Shown piece after piece: positions 54,661 through 62,561 of a stretch of 64,000 nt of DNA. The notes below the pieces were generated by a model, which had not been told where the DNA came from, ran no database searches, and saw only the letters and a program-made list of their open reading frames with translations. The stretch is taken from contig NZ_FWZT01000002.1 in the NCBI RefSeq assembly GCF_900177345.1, positions 124,001 through 188,000 on the forward strand. Reading direction: 5' to 3'. The number at the start of each line of letters is the position of its first letter. Position 1 is the stretch's first letter. Source of the DNA: Pseudobacteriovorax antillogorgiicola (GTDB lineage Bacteria; Bdellovibrionota_B; Oligoflexia; Oligoflexales; Oligoflexaceae). The translations under genes and the position numbers were made by a program.

Positions 54661-55665
54661 CTAATGTTTGTGAAGAATGACAAAGTTCTTTTTCTTTTTG
54701 CCTTGATCTATAAGTGCGTGAGCTTGGCTTGCGGCTTGCAAATCAAAGGTTCTTGCGATAGGCACAATTAGATTTTCTTTCTGGTACATATCCAGTAACT
54801 TTTTCATCATAGGAACGAGATCTTCCTTGGCTTTTAATCCCGTAGCAGCAAATAAAACTCGCTTTTTTGGTTTCATAATCTTTCCAACTAGCATGGCCCT
54901 TAAGACTGGAAGAGTAAGGACAGGGCTCATATAGAGACCTCGCTTCTTAAGAAGAGATCGCCCCTCATTAACACTTAGCTTGCCAACTGTATCAAAGACA
55001 ATATCAAAAGCTTCAAGATCGGTTGGAGCTCCTGCTTTATAGTCCCAGAACTCGTCGGCCCCGAGTTTTAGGAGTTCTGCGTGACTGGGCTCACTTCCAC
55101 TGGCAACAACATAGCAGGATTTGGCCTTTGCAATCTGAATAGCTGCAACACCGAGGGAGCCTGCACCTCCGTTTATATAAACTCTTTGTCCTGGCTCGGC
55201 GGAAGCAATTTGGTCGATAAAGTTATAGGATGTGAGAGGGCCATCACAAAAGACTGCTGCTGCTTCAAACGAAAGATCTCCAGGTTTGGGAATGACGACT
55301 GCATCGTGACGGATGATGATGTAGTCGCTATTGGAGCCGAACGCGACTCCTGTTTCCCCAAAAATATCTTGCCCTACCATTAATTCTTTCGTGTCGCCTT
55401 TAGTCGCAACTATGGTTCCTGAAAATACAGTTCCCAAATAAGGATTTCGTGGCCCACGCAAACCTAAAAACAATCGCGCAAATTTAGGCTCCCCCTTGCG
55501 CATCATGGAGTCCGCCGTTGTCAGCCCGGAGCATCGGACAGCCACCAGCATCTCACCGTCCTTTAGGTCTGGGATCTTTCTGGTTTCCACATTTATCTGA
55601 GATGCATCTCCGTATCGTCTGGAGGCAAGTGCTAAAGTCTGCTTTGGTTTTATGTAACTGTTCAT
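54661..55665 (-). CDS. MDR-family NADPH:quinone oxidoreductase-like protein
   Basis: The 334 residues show the medium-chain dehydrogenase/reductase layout without structural zinc: a GroES-like N-terminal part (VRCSGLTTADSMMRKGE), GPLTSYNFIDQIA, the nucleotide-binding strand VYINGGAGSLGVAAIQIAKA, and ADEFWDYKAG. Enzymes of this kind reduce quinones or enones with NADPH. GAGGA supports the start. It is divergent from a TetR-type regulator 126 bases away, a common regulator-target pairing. Confidence 0.9.
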   Translation of the reverse strand: MNSYIKPKQTLALASRRYGDASQINVETRKIPDLKDGEMLVAVRCSGLTTADSMMRKGEPKFARLFLGLRGPRNPYLGTVFSGTIVATKGDTKELMVGQDIFGETGVAFGSNSDYIIIRHDAVVIPKPGDLSFEAAAVFCDGPLTSYNFIDQIASAEPGQRVYINGGAGSLGVAAIQIAKAKSCYVVASGSEPSHAELLKLGADEFWDYKAGAPTDLEAFDIVFDTVGKLSVNEGRSLLKKRGLYMSPVLTLPVLRAMLVGKIMKPKKRVLFAATGLKAKEDLVPMMKKLLDMYQKENLIVPIARTFDLQAASQAHALIDQGKKKKNFVILHKH

Positions 55666-55723
55666 CCTGTCCTCTTTTTGTCTTTAGGTTTTTTTAGGGT
55701 CGACCGATGTCTAGAATGACTCT

Positions 55724-55753
55724 ACCTTACAGTGTATACTTACGGTATAAGGT
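55724..55753. promoter_or_regulatory. Candidate TetR operator between divergent genes
   Basis: ACCTTA (55724-55729) and TAAGGT (55748-55753) are inverted arms around AGTGTATACT, which is itself nearly palindromic. The site lies in the 126-base gap between the MDR gene and the TetR-type gene, where an autorepressing operator would be expected. Confidence 0.5.
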
Positions 55754-55791
55754 TGATAATTCTTTAATGCATTTTTTTTGAGACTCCTTAA

Positions 55792-56490
55792 ATGGCTGAA
55801 AATAGAAAGAAAAAGGCGAGAGGGAAAAGGAAGGAAAGACATTCTGTCAGCCGAGAAGGAATTCTTCAGCATGCTATAGAAATCGCCAATGAGGAGGGCC
55901 TGCCTAAAGTTTCTATGCGCCGAATCGCTAGTTATTTTGGAGTGGAAGCCATGTCTCTCTATCACCATATTCAGAGCAAGGATGAGATTCTAAATGGTAT
56001 GGTGGATCAAATTCTAGGGCAGGTTAGCTTTGATGGCGAAGCTCCTTGGCAGGACTCCATGCGACAAAGGGCGGAATCGACTCGTCAAGTTCTGATCAAG
56101 AACCCCTGGGCTCTAGGAATATTAGAGTCCAGGCCTCAGCCAGGTCCGGAAACTCTCGCTTATCATGATAAGGTTTTAGGGGTTCTGTTCCGCCATGGAT
56201 TTAGCCTAGCTCTTGCTGCTCATACCTTCTCAGCCCTCGATGCCTATACCTATGGTTTTATCATGCAGGAGCAGGCCTTGCCATTTGATAACCCTGAAGA
56301 TCTAGAGATCATTGCAGCTAGTATCCTCGCAAGTTTTCCAAAAGGAGCTTATCCGCACCTGAAGCGACTGACACTCGACTATATCTTGAAACCCGAATAT
56401 TCATACGACAAGGAATTTTTATACGGCCTGAGCTTAATTTTAGATACACTTGAAGCTAGGCGCAAAAAGGAAGAAGACCTAGTCCCTTAG
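55792..56490 (+). CDS. TetR-family transcriptional regulator
   Basis: The 232-residue protein has a lysine/arginine-rich N-terminal tail, then a TetR helix-turn-helix (ILQHAIEIANEEGLPKVSMR, RIASYFGVEAMSLYHHIQSK) and a C-terminal helical ligand-binding domain of the TetR_C type (FSALDAYTYGFIMQEQAL). It most likely represses the divergent MDR oxidoreductase gene and itself. The inducer is unknown. Confidence 0.92.
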   Translation: MAENRKKKARGKRKERHSVSREGILQHAIEIANEEGLPKVSMRRIASYFGVEAMSLYHHIQSKDEILNGMVDQILGQVSFDGEAPWQDSMRQRAESTRQVLIKNPWALGILESRPQPGPETLAYHDKVLGVLFRHGFSLALAAHTFSALDAYTYGFIMQEQALPFDNPEDLEIIAASILASFPKGAYPHLKRLTLDYILKPEYSYDKEFLYGLSLILDTLEARRKKEEDLVP

Positions 56491-56634
56491 TCAGTTAATG
56501 ACAGCTCAAGCCGAAACTCTCCCGAAACTAGAGCACCAAATGTTTATTCGAATCTTCCCGTTAGGAAGGTTTGAGAGGTCTGCAAATACCTAAATTTGCT
56601 CATTCTATTAAGGAAGACGACCTCTCGTTTGCAC

Positions 56635-57039
56635 TTAGCCGAAGGCAATGCCATGATCCCATAGGACGACTTCGATCTCGTGTCCCGTGGGGTCATTTAT
56701 ATACCAGGACTTAGAATGAGGGTATTTCCATTCATGGTCTATCACCACGTCTTCTCGTTCGATGGTGGATAGCCATTGCTTTTCATCCTCAATGGTGAAG
56801 GCTATATGGGCAAAACCATGGATGCCTTCTTGTTTTTGAGCTTCGCTACTTAGAAACTTAGCATGGGGTCGCTCATACATTGCCAGCAATGCATCCCCTG
56901 CTCGTAAGATAGCAAACGGACTGCCCGTGTTGCTTGTACCTTGTTCTTCTAATTTGAATCCAAAGACACTTTGATACCAACGAATCGAATCACTTAAGCT
57001 TGTGACTGAAAAATTAAAGTGGTCCAGTTTCTTGATCAT
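56635..57039 (-). CDS. VOC-family (glyoxalase/dioxygenase-like) protein
   Basis: The 134 residues form a vicinal-oxygen-chelate fold: KKLDHFNFSVTSLSDSIRWY with the first metal histidine, FGFKLEEQG, GFAHIAFTIED, and the C-terminal INDPTGHEIEVVLWD with His and Glu ligands. Members include glyoxalase I, dioxygenases and fosfomycin-resistance proteins, so the substrate is open. AAGGA supports the start. Convergent with the TetR-type gene. Confidence 0.87.
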   Translation of the reverse strand: MIKKLDHFNFSVTSLSDSIRWYQSVFGFKLEEQGTSNTGSPFAILRAGDALLAMYERPHAKFLSSEAQKQEGIHGFAHIAFTIEDEKQWLSTIEREDVVIDHEWKYPHSKSWYINDPTGHEIEVVLWDHGIAFG

Positions 57040-57169
57040 ACTCTTATCCTTTCTTCATCTGAGCAGCAGAGTTAGGCGCTGCATGTTGATATCTTTATAT
57101 CGGGATACCTGTTGCTATTTCATCATATTCGACAATATATTGTCATAAAGACGAGAAAGGAGCGAACAA

Positions 57170-57718
57170 ATGGAAATGACGGAATCTTACCACCTTGCCA
57201 AAAACATTAAGTATATGAGACTACAAAGAAAATACTCTCAGGAACAGCTCGCGCGCCGAGCGGACATCCCTCGCACGACTCTTAGCAATCTGGAGTCGGG
57301 TACGGGAAACCCAAGTCTCAGAACCCTAGTGTCGCTTGCAAAAGGGCTGCGGGTGTCGGTGGAGGAACTGCTTTCGCCCCCTCATCGTGAAGTTGAGTTG
57401 ATAAAGAAACAAGATCTGCCGTTGGAAGAAAGAGGAAAGGTTTGTATCACCAAAATCCTTCCAGAAGTGCGCAGTGGTTTTGCCATTGATCGTGTAAAAA
57501 TCGAAGCCCGGGGCAGGATGAAGGGGGCTCCTCATAAAGTTGGTACAAAGGAGTATCTTTGTCCTTTGAAAGGTTCAGTAACGCTCTTCCTGGAAGGGGA
57601 TGCTTATATTGTAAAGGCTGGAGATCTACTAATTTTCCCTGGAGATCATCATCACTCTTATCAAAATAGTGGCGACTCAGTTGTTGAGTTTATTAGTATT
57701 GTGAGCTTACCCCATTAA
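57170..57718 (+). CDS. XRE-cupin transcriptional regulator
   Basis: Residues 8-65 are an XRE helix-turn-helix (MRLQRKYSQEQLARRADIPR, TLSNLESGTGNPSLRTL). Residues about 105-180 are a small cupin (VGTKEYLCPLKGSVTLFLEG, GDLLIFPGDHHHSYQNSG) with clustered histidines able to bind a metal or ligand. Regulators of this type control amino-acid or sugar-acid metabolism. AAAGGAG upstream supports the start. It is divergent from the VOC gene, which may be its target. Confidence 0.92.
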   Translation: MEMTESYHLAKNIKYMRLQRKYSQEQLARRADIPRTTLSNLESGTGNPSLRTLVSLAKGLRVSVEELLSPPHREVELIKKQDLPLEERGKVCITKILPEVRSGFAIDRVKIEARGRMKGAPHKVGTKEYLCPLKGSVTLFLEGDAYIVKAGDLLIFPGDHHHSYQNSGDSVVEFISIVSLPH

Positions 57719-57877
57719 GTTCTCCTGATTCATAAACGAAGGTTCTATATGATGCTCGTGCAGTTGTACTGATCGTAAATTTGAGGGGTCAGAATTCTAC
57801 AAAATTTAATATTCGCCCCCCTGCCTTGAGGCTACACTTCGTTCTCATCTACATCAACTTCTAGAGCGAGACATCAG

Positions 57878-59287
57878 ATGAAACATGTTGCAACTGGGAT
57901 TTTTCTTTTACTGGGATCTTTGGGTAAAGCTGAAGCTAGCCCACCCAATGTGCTACTCTTTATCCTAGATGACTACGGGGCTGTTTCAGCCGAATCCTAT
58001 CAGGATATATTCAGAACAAATCGAACTGCTCCGACTCCCCATATCACGGGAATTTGCCAGAAAGGCATTCGGTTCACCAAAGTCTGGTCGAACCCAACTT
58101 GCTCACCGACGCGAGCAAATCTCTTGACGGGCCGCTATAGCTTTCGAACAGGAGTGGGTAGGCCTTGTAGTTTGGGTCAAAACGAAATTGGAGCTGATGA
58201 ACCTACATTACCTCGTCTAATCGAAAAGTCAGGTCAATCTTATAAACTTGCCAACGTGGGCAAATGGCATCTGGGGCAATCCAATGATAAAGGAGGTAGG
58301 CTAGCCCCGAACTTCATGGGATGGGACTATTTTTCCGGTGTTTTGAGCGGAGGCTTACCGAATTACTATAGCTGGCCGAACACTATCAATGGTGAAACGG
58401 TGTATACCAGTACCTATGCAACGACTAAGAACATCGATGATGTATTGGGGTATCTCGGAAAGAACGGAGGTAATCAGCCATACTTTGCTTGGATTGCTTT
58501 TAATGCCCCCCATACTCCATTACACCTTCCCCCTGGTAACCTTCACAGCTACCAGTTACTCTCGGGAACAAATCGTGACATTCGCAACAACCCTGTTCCC
58601 TACTATGAATCCATGGTTGAGGCTACCGATACCGAAATTGGGCGCTTGTTAGACTCGTTGCCAGATCAAAATAGAGATGGCTTGCCAGATAATACCTTGG
58701 TCATTGTCATGGGCGATAACGGAACCCAGAACTCTGCAGTGAGAACATTGATGCCTGCACCTTTTGAGAGGGCTTCGGGCAAGGGGACTCTTTATGAGCA
58801 CGGGGTTCGTGTTCCCCTTTGTATAGCTGGTGACGGAGTTGTATCTCCTGGGCGAGATGTGGAAAGCCCTGTCAACATCACCGATCTATATCAAACGATT
58901 TTAGAATATACCAAGTCTACAAGCTTTAGGCCAGATAGTGAGTTTGCATTTGATTCTGTAAGTCTCGTACCATACTTGAAAAATAGTGAAGCGAAACCAC
59001 AACGACCATGGGTTTTTACAGAACAGTTCAACGCCGACTCTAATGGCTCGGCGAGTGGTGGAATCTTGCCCTCAGGTGCAGCCATTGGTGATCTTCAACA
59101 CCGCTTTATCCGCTATGATGATGAGAGGGAAGAGTGTTTTGACATTATCGTAGATCCATTGGAAACGAGCAATTTATTGAACTCGGGAACACATGAGGCC
59201 AAGCTGAAGTGTAGCAAGCTTAGAGCTACCATGCTGGACTTGGTTTGTTCAGACTCAAAAAGTGCTTGGTCAGAATGGTGTGAATAG
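57878..59287 (+). CDS. Exported sulfatase (alkaline phosphatase superfamily)
   Basis: After a signal peptide (ending KAEA), the protein shows the sulfatase pattern: NVLLFILDDYG metal-binding aspartates, then the CSPTRANLLTGRYSFRTGVG motif. Its cysteine would be converted to formylglycine by FGE or an anaerobic maturase, neither of which is in the window. VGKWHLGQS, FNAPHTPLH and VMGDNGTQNS follow in family order. The 469-residue length is typical. Substrate unknown; arylsulfatase or polysaccharide sulfatase activity is likely in the periplasm. Confidence 0.92.
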   Translation: MKHVATGIFLLLGSLGKAEASPPNVLLFILDDYGAVSAESYQDIFRTNRTAPTPHITGICQKGIRFTKVWSNPTCSPTRANLLTGRYSFRTGVGRPCSLGQNEIGADEPTLPRLIEKSGQSYKLANVGKWHLGQSNDKGGRLAPNFMGWDYFSGVLSGGLPNYYSWPNTINGETVYTSTYATTKNIDDVLGYLGKNGGNQPYFAWIAFNAPHTPLHLPPGNLHSYQLLSGTNRDIRNNPVPYYESMVEATDTEIGRLLDSLPDQNRDGLPDNTLVIVMGDNGTQNSAVRTLMPAPFERASGKGTLYEHGVRVPLCIAGDGVVSPGRDVESPVNITDLYQTILEYTKSTSFRPDSEFAFDSVSLVPYLKNSEAKPQRPWVFTEQFNADSNGSASGGILPSGAAIGDLQHRFIRYDDEREECFDIIVDPLETSNLLNSGTHEAKLKCSKLRATMLDLVCSDSKSAWSEWCE

Positions 59288-59714
59288 CTAGCAACCACCC
59301 AAGAGTACTATATGAATCTTCGATCCTGTCCAGCTTGGCCTTGGGTTAATGATTGGGCCAAGTGATGCCGAAGACGGCTTCCTGTTTTTGACAGTTCTTT
59401 GCCAAAAATTTGGAAGCCAATATGTTCTTGCATAAGAACGGTTATTACAGATGATGTCTTGAGAATAGGAGTTGTTTAATTGTAGTGAGTCAGTATTAAA
59501 AGATTCCTTTCTTGGACCTTGTAAAATATTTGTTAAGGTGAGCAAAATCTATGAGACAAGGCTTGGTTAATAAATGTGAGGAGATAGTACAAATCGTATA
59601 TTGACGAGTATTTTTTAGGCGTAGCGAAGTATCATAAGTTTTACTCATCTTAATATGTCATTGTCGGAGGCGTTGAGGCAATAGCAGTGAAGATGATTTG
59701 GAACTAAAATATTT
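59288..59714. other. Intergenic region, 427 bp
   Basis: This lies between the sulfatase gene and the DUF1801 gene, which converge. A 7-bp hairpin (CTTGGCC / GGCCAAG, 59334-59362) without a T tract may end the sulfatase transcript. The remainder is AT-rich, with only a weak 85-codon frame on the minus strand that I do not accept. Confidence 0.5.
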
Positions 59715-60149
59715 TTAGAAGTTGGTCTCGTATTTTTTCTTCAAGTCCTTGAGCCCAACTTGGATCAACTTGGTGACAACCTTTAAATCTATACCATCAA
59801 GAGATTTCAAATAGAGGCAAGATTTTCCAAGCCTATGAGGACCTAGTTTCTCTAGCAAGGAACTGTAATCTGTATAGCCTGGCATGATATACAGGGTAGG
59901 CCCACTTTTCCTTGGGCTAAATCCGCATGCCATAAATTGGCCCTCATCGCCATTAGAACGGTGGTAGGTGTATTCACCAAAGCCAATGATGGAATGGCCC
60001 CACATTTTTGGTTTCATGTCAGTGGCGTCTTTGAATAGTTTCAATAGAGTCTTGCTATCTTTACGAAGTCGCTCATCTGAGATGCTGTTTAGAAATGCAT
60101 TTGGGCTTGCGTTAGTCTTTGATGTTTTTAGCTTAATTTTCTTGGCCAT
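59715..60149 (-). CDS. DUF1801-family protein
   Basis: The 144 residues match the YdhG/DUF1801 fold: KTLLKLFKDATDMKPKMWGH, SIIGFGEYTYHRSNGDEGQF, GPTLYIMPGY and CLYLKSLDGIDLKVVTKLI. The function of this family is not established; distant relatives act in iron metabolism in Bacillus. I use the ATG at 60149, with GAG in range; the codon two upstream is equally possible. Confidence 0.87.
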   Translation of the reverse strand: MAKKIKLKTSKTNASPNAFLNSISDERLRKDSKTLLKLFKDATDMKPKMWGHSIIGFGEYTYHRSNGDEGQFMACGFSPRKSGPTLYIMPGYTDYSSLLEKLGPHRLGKSCLYLKSLDGIDLKVVTKLIQVGLKDLKKKYETNF

Positions 60150-60300
60150 ATTCATCTCGATAAAAGTTTAAGATGGGAGATGATCGCGAAGGCGACTCAT
60201 CTCAATTATCAGATTGTGGCGAGTGAACGTCATCTTGATCTTTGATGATAATACCTAGTAAATGATAACGTGAATACTTTCAGCTACATTCTCATATAGG

Positions 60301-60897
60301 TTATGATCCCAAAATCTTCTGAAAGGCTGGCCGACTGCTTAGCTTATTCAGATATACTTTGAACTCTTCTAGCAGAGGTATCGTATTAAAGCGAGTGCCC
60401 CAGGCAATATGTGAGCCTACATACACGTCAGCAGCAGAAAATTTATCTCCGGCAATATATGGATTCGCACAGACTGCTTTTACCAAGGTTGCGATTGTTG
60501 TGTCGTAGTCACCATAGCCAATAGTTTGCTCCTTTCCTTCAGGTATCTTAAGTTCTAGAGACTGATTGGTTACGGCGGCTTCAAGTGGGCCAGCGGCAAA
60601 AAACAACCATCTATAGTAGTTTCCTCGCTGGCTTGGTGCGGGGGCTAATTGTGCTTCGGGAAATGCATCAGCTAAATAGGCGCATATTGCCGCGCATTCT
60701 GTCACGATTTGATCACCATGGACCAAGCTCGGAACTTTACCCATGGGATTGATGTCTCGATAGGGACTAGACTTCATATCTGAACCGTAGGCGACTTCCT
60801 TAATCTCGTATGGACATGCGATCTCCTCCAACATCCACTGAACGATGAGGCCTCTTGACTGGGGATTTGTATAGAGTATTACGTTTTTATCTGCCAT
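60301..60897 (-). CDS. Glutathione S-transferase-like protein
   Basis: The 198 residues begin with a thioredoxin-like domain (ILYTNPQSRGLIVQWMLEE; NPMGKVPSLVHGDQIVTEC, where the cis-proline and the Glu/Ser glutathione site lie). A helical C-terminal domain follows, with AGDKFSAADVYVGSH, the usual N-capping box. GAGGA supports the ATG at 60897. Detoxification by glutathione conjugation is the family role. Divergent from the TVP38-like gene. Confidence 0.92.
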   Translation of the reverse strand: MADKNVILYTNPQSRGLIVQWMLEEIACPYEIKEVAYGSDMKSSPYRDINPMGKVPSLVHGDQIVTECAAICAYLADAFPEAQLAPAPSQRGNYYRWLFFAAGPLEAAVTNQSLELKIPEGKEQTIGYGDYDTTIATLVKAVCANPYIAGDKFSAADVYVGSHIAWGTRFNTIPLLEEFKVYLNKLSSRPAFQKILGS

Positions 60898-61006
60898 GGT
60901 TGAAATCCTCATGAATAGTAGCCTAGGGTTATACTGTTGTTCGAATGTTGCCAGTTATTCTTTTCGCTGTCTAGAAGTGGATCAGATCCGATCGGAGCTT
61001 AGAAGG

Positions 61007-61756
61007 ATGTCAAGTCTTGTACAATGGTTGCGAAAACATGAGCGAATTCTCCTGAGGATCGCTGCTATTTTTCTGATACTAGCTTTGCTAAGTATTGCTA
61101 TCTATCAGAGTGACGTATTTGATTTGTTCATGAATCGTGATCGGTTCGACGAAGCAAGAAATTACCTACTGTCGTTTGGATCAGTAGGCTATTTTGTATT
61201 CATATTCATAGTCAGCCTTCAAGTTATAATAGCGCCAATTCCTGGCCAAGTTACTGGTTTAGTAGGGGGCTATGTATACGGCCCTTATTTAGGAACCTTG
61301 CTTTCCAGCATAGGGCTAGGCATTGGCACAATGATCGTACTGATCTTAAGCAGAAAGTTTGGTCGGCCATTTCTAGAAAAGCTAAATTCTCAAGAGGCTC
61401 TAGCAGAAGTCGAAATATTAATAAAAGGCTACTCTGAAAGATGGTTTGATAGATTTCAGAAAGGTAAAGAAATTGGAGACCAGCACAGCCTGTTGATCTT
61501 CTTCTTGCTCATGCTATTACCTGCTTTTCCTGATGATATCATCTGCATGGTAATGGGGTTGGGCTCAATTGCAATTTGGAAATTGGTCTTGCTATCGGTT
61601 TTGGGGCGTTTACCAGGGATGCTGGCTTTAAGTTTTACTGGTGCAGGCTTGGATCTTCTCCCTGACTGGGCTTTCTATGTGGGATTGTTAGGCATCGCTG
61701 GGATGACTATATTTGGGTCTTATATCTTGAAAAAGATTAGAGGTGAACGTTATTGA
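61007..61756 (+). CDS. TVP38/TMEM64-family membrane protein
   Basis: The start at 61007 gives a short basic tail before the first membrane helix (ILLRIAAIFLILALLSIAIY). The conserved DedA/VTT core follows: LQVIIAPIPGQVTGLVGGYVYG, then GLGIGTMIVLILSRKFGRPF, and LPAFPDDIICMVMGLGSI with its typical Pro/Asp pair. VTT proteins act in lipid scrambling or transport. The 249-residue length fits. Confidence 0.9.
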   Translation: MSSLVQWLRKHERILLRIAAIFLILALLSIAIYQSDVFDLFMNRDRFDEARNYLLSFGSVGYFVFIFIVSLQVIIAPIPGQVTGLVGGYVYGPYLGTLLSSIGLGIGTMIVLILSRKFGRPFLEKLNSQEALAEVEILIKGYSERWFDRFQKGKEIGDQHSLLIFFLLMLLPAFPDDIICMVMGLGSIAIWKLVLLSVLGRLPGMLALSFTGAGLDLLPDWAFYVGLLGIAGMTIFGSYILKKIRGERY

Positions 61757-61830
61757 TAGCAATTCATGAATCGACTAAACTATATTTCTAATCCTATGAA
61801 GAGGCATTTTTCCCTTTAATCCTAAAAACA

Positions 61831-62376
61831 TTACGCTGCCAAACGCTGCTTGCGCACCTGTTTACTCGCCCGTCTATTATATTCTTGAACTAAGAACATC
61901 ATCACTCCTGAAATCGATAGGAACAAAAGTAAGAGAGCCGCAGGTAAGAAAATCCAAAGGCGAGCATGATCATGAAAGAAACTACCGTCATGAATTGCTT
62001 CTATGATATCCGATCGTCGATAAGCTTCCTGAAGCAGAAGTCCGCTGGCAGCGTCTAACTGTAGTTCCCAGCCATCTTTTAGCCTTACTTTGATTATGCC
62101 GCGATCTGGCCTCACATCAAGTCTCGATACGTCAGACCAACTTTCTATTCGGCCATGTTCTGCTTGGCTTCGCGCCTGACTGAGAACATCTTCAAAGCTA
62201 ATGTCCAGGACATAGGCCTGGGCTCTTTGAGTAGGTGGTTGAATCCAGCTCCATTCCTTTTTGATCTGTAGTAGGAGTCCGCTGATAATTATAGTCAATA
62301 TGGGAAGCGTTGCTGTGATTGCGACTTTATAGTGCCAACGGCGAGCCCAACGAGACATTCGAATTCGTGGAGACAT
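61831..62376 (-). CDS. PepSY-domain membrane protein
   Basis: The ATG at 62376 has AGAGG eight bases upstream. The 181-residue protein has an N-terminal membrane helix with basic lead (RRWHYKVAITATLPILTIII), a periplasmic PepSY-like domain (ISFEDVLSQARSQAEHG; DRGIIKVRLKDGWELQLDAA), and a C-terminal helix (FLPAALLLLFLSISGVMMFL). It resembles short PepSY-associated proteins found with iron or heme transport and protease control. Divergent from the BNR protein gene. Confidence 0.87.
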   Translation of the reverse strand: MSPRIRMSRWARRWHYKVAITATLPILTIIISGLLLQIKKEWSWIQPPTQRAQAYVLDISFEDVLSQARSQAEHGRIESWSDVSRLDVRPDRGIIKVRLKDGWELQLDAASGLLLQEAYRRSDIIEAIHDGSFFHDHARLWIFLPAALLLLFLSISGVMMFLVQEYNRRASKQVRKQRLAA

Positions 62377-62561
62377 AGTTAAACCTCTTTGAAGTGATGC
62401 ATACAGAGCCATGATCTCTGCTAAACTTGCCAATTATTTCTAAACTTGCAAGTCCCAGTTAAACTTTATGTAAATTATTTCTAGTTTTTCATCTATTTCG
62501 TGCTAAGAACATGAGCAAAGTCTTAGATCTATCGCATCTCTACCAAATAAGCGAGGTTCAC

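Noticed and set aside
56573-56626. Inverted repeat GAGAGGTC / GACCTCTC between the TetR and VOC genes
   Set aside because: The spacer of 38 bases is long and no T tract follows. A nested 6-bp hairpin exists, but the evidence is too weak for a terminator call.
59288-59545. 85-codon minus-strand frame after the sulfatase gene
   Set aside because: It has no ribosome site, unusual composition and no recognisable motif. It lies in an AT-rich gap between convergent genes.
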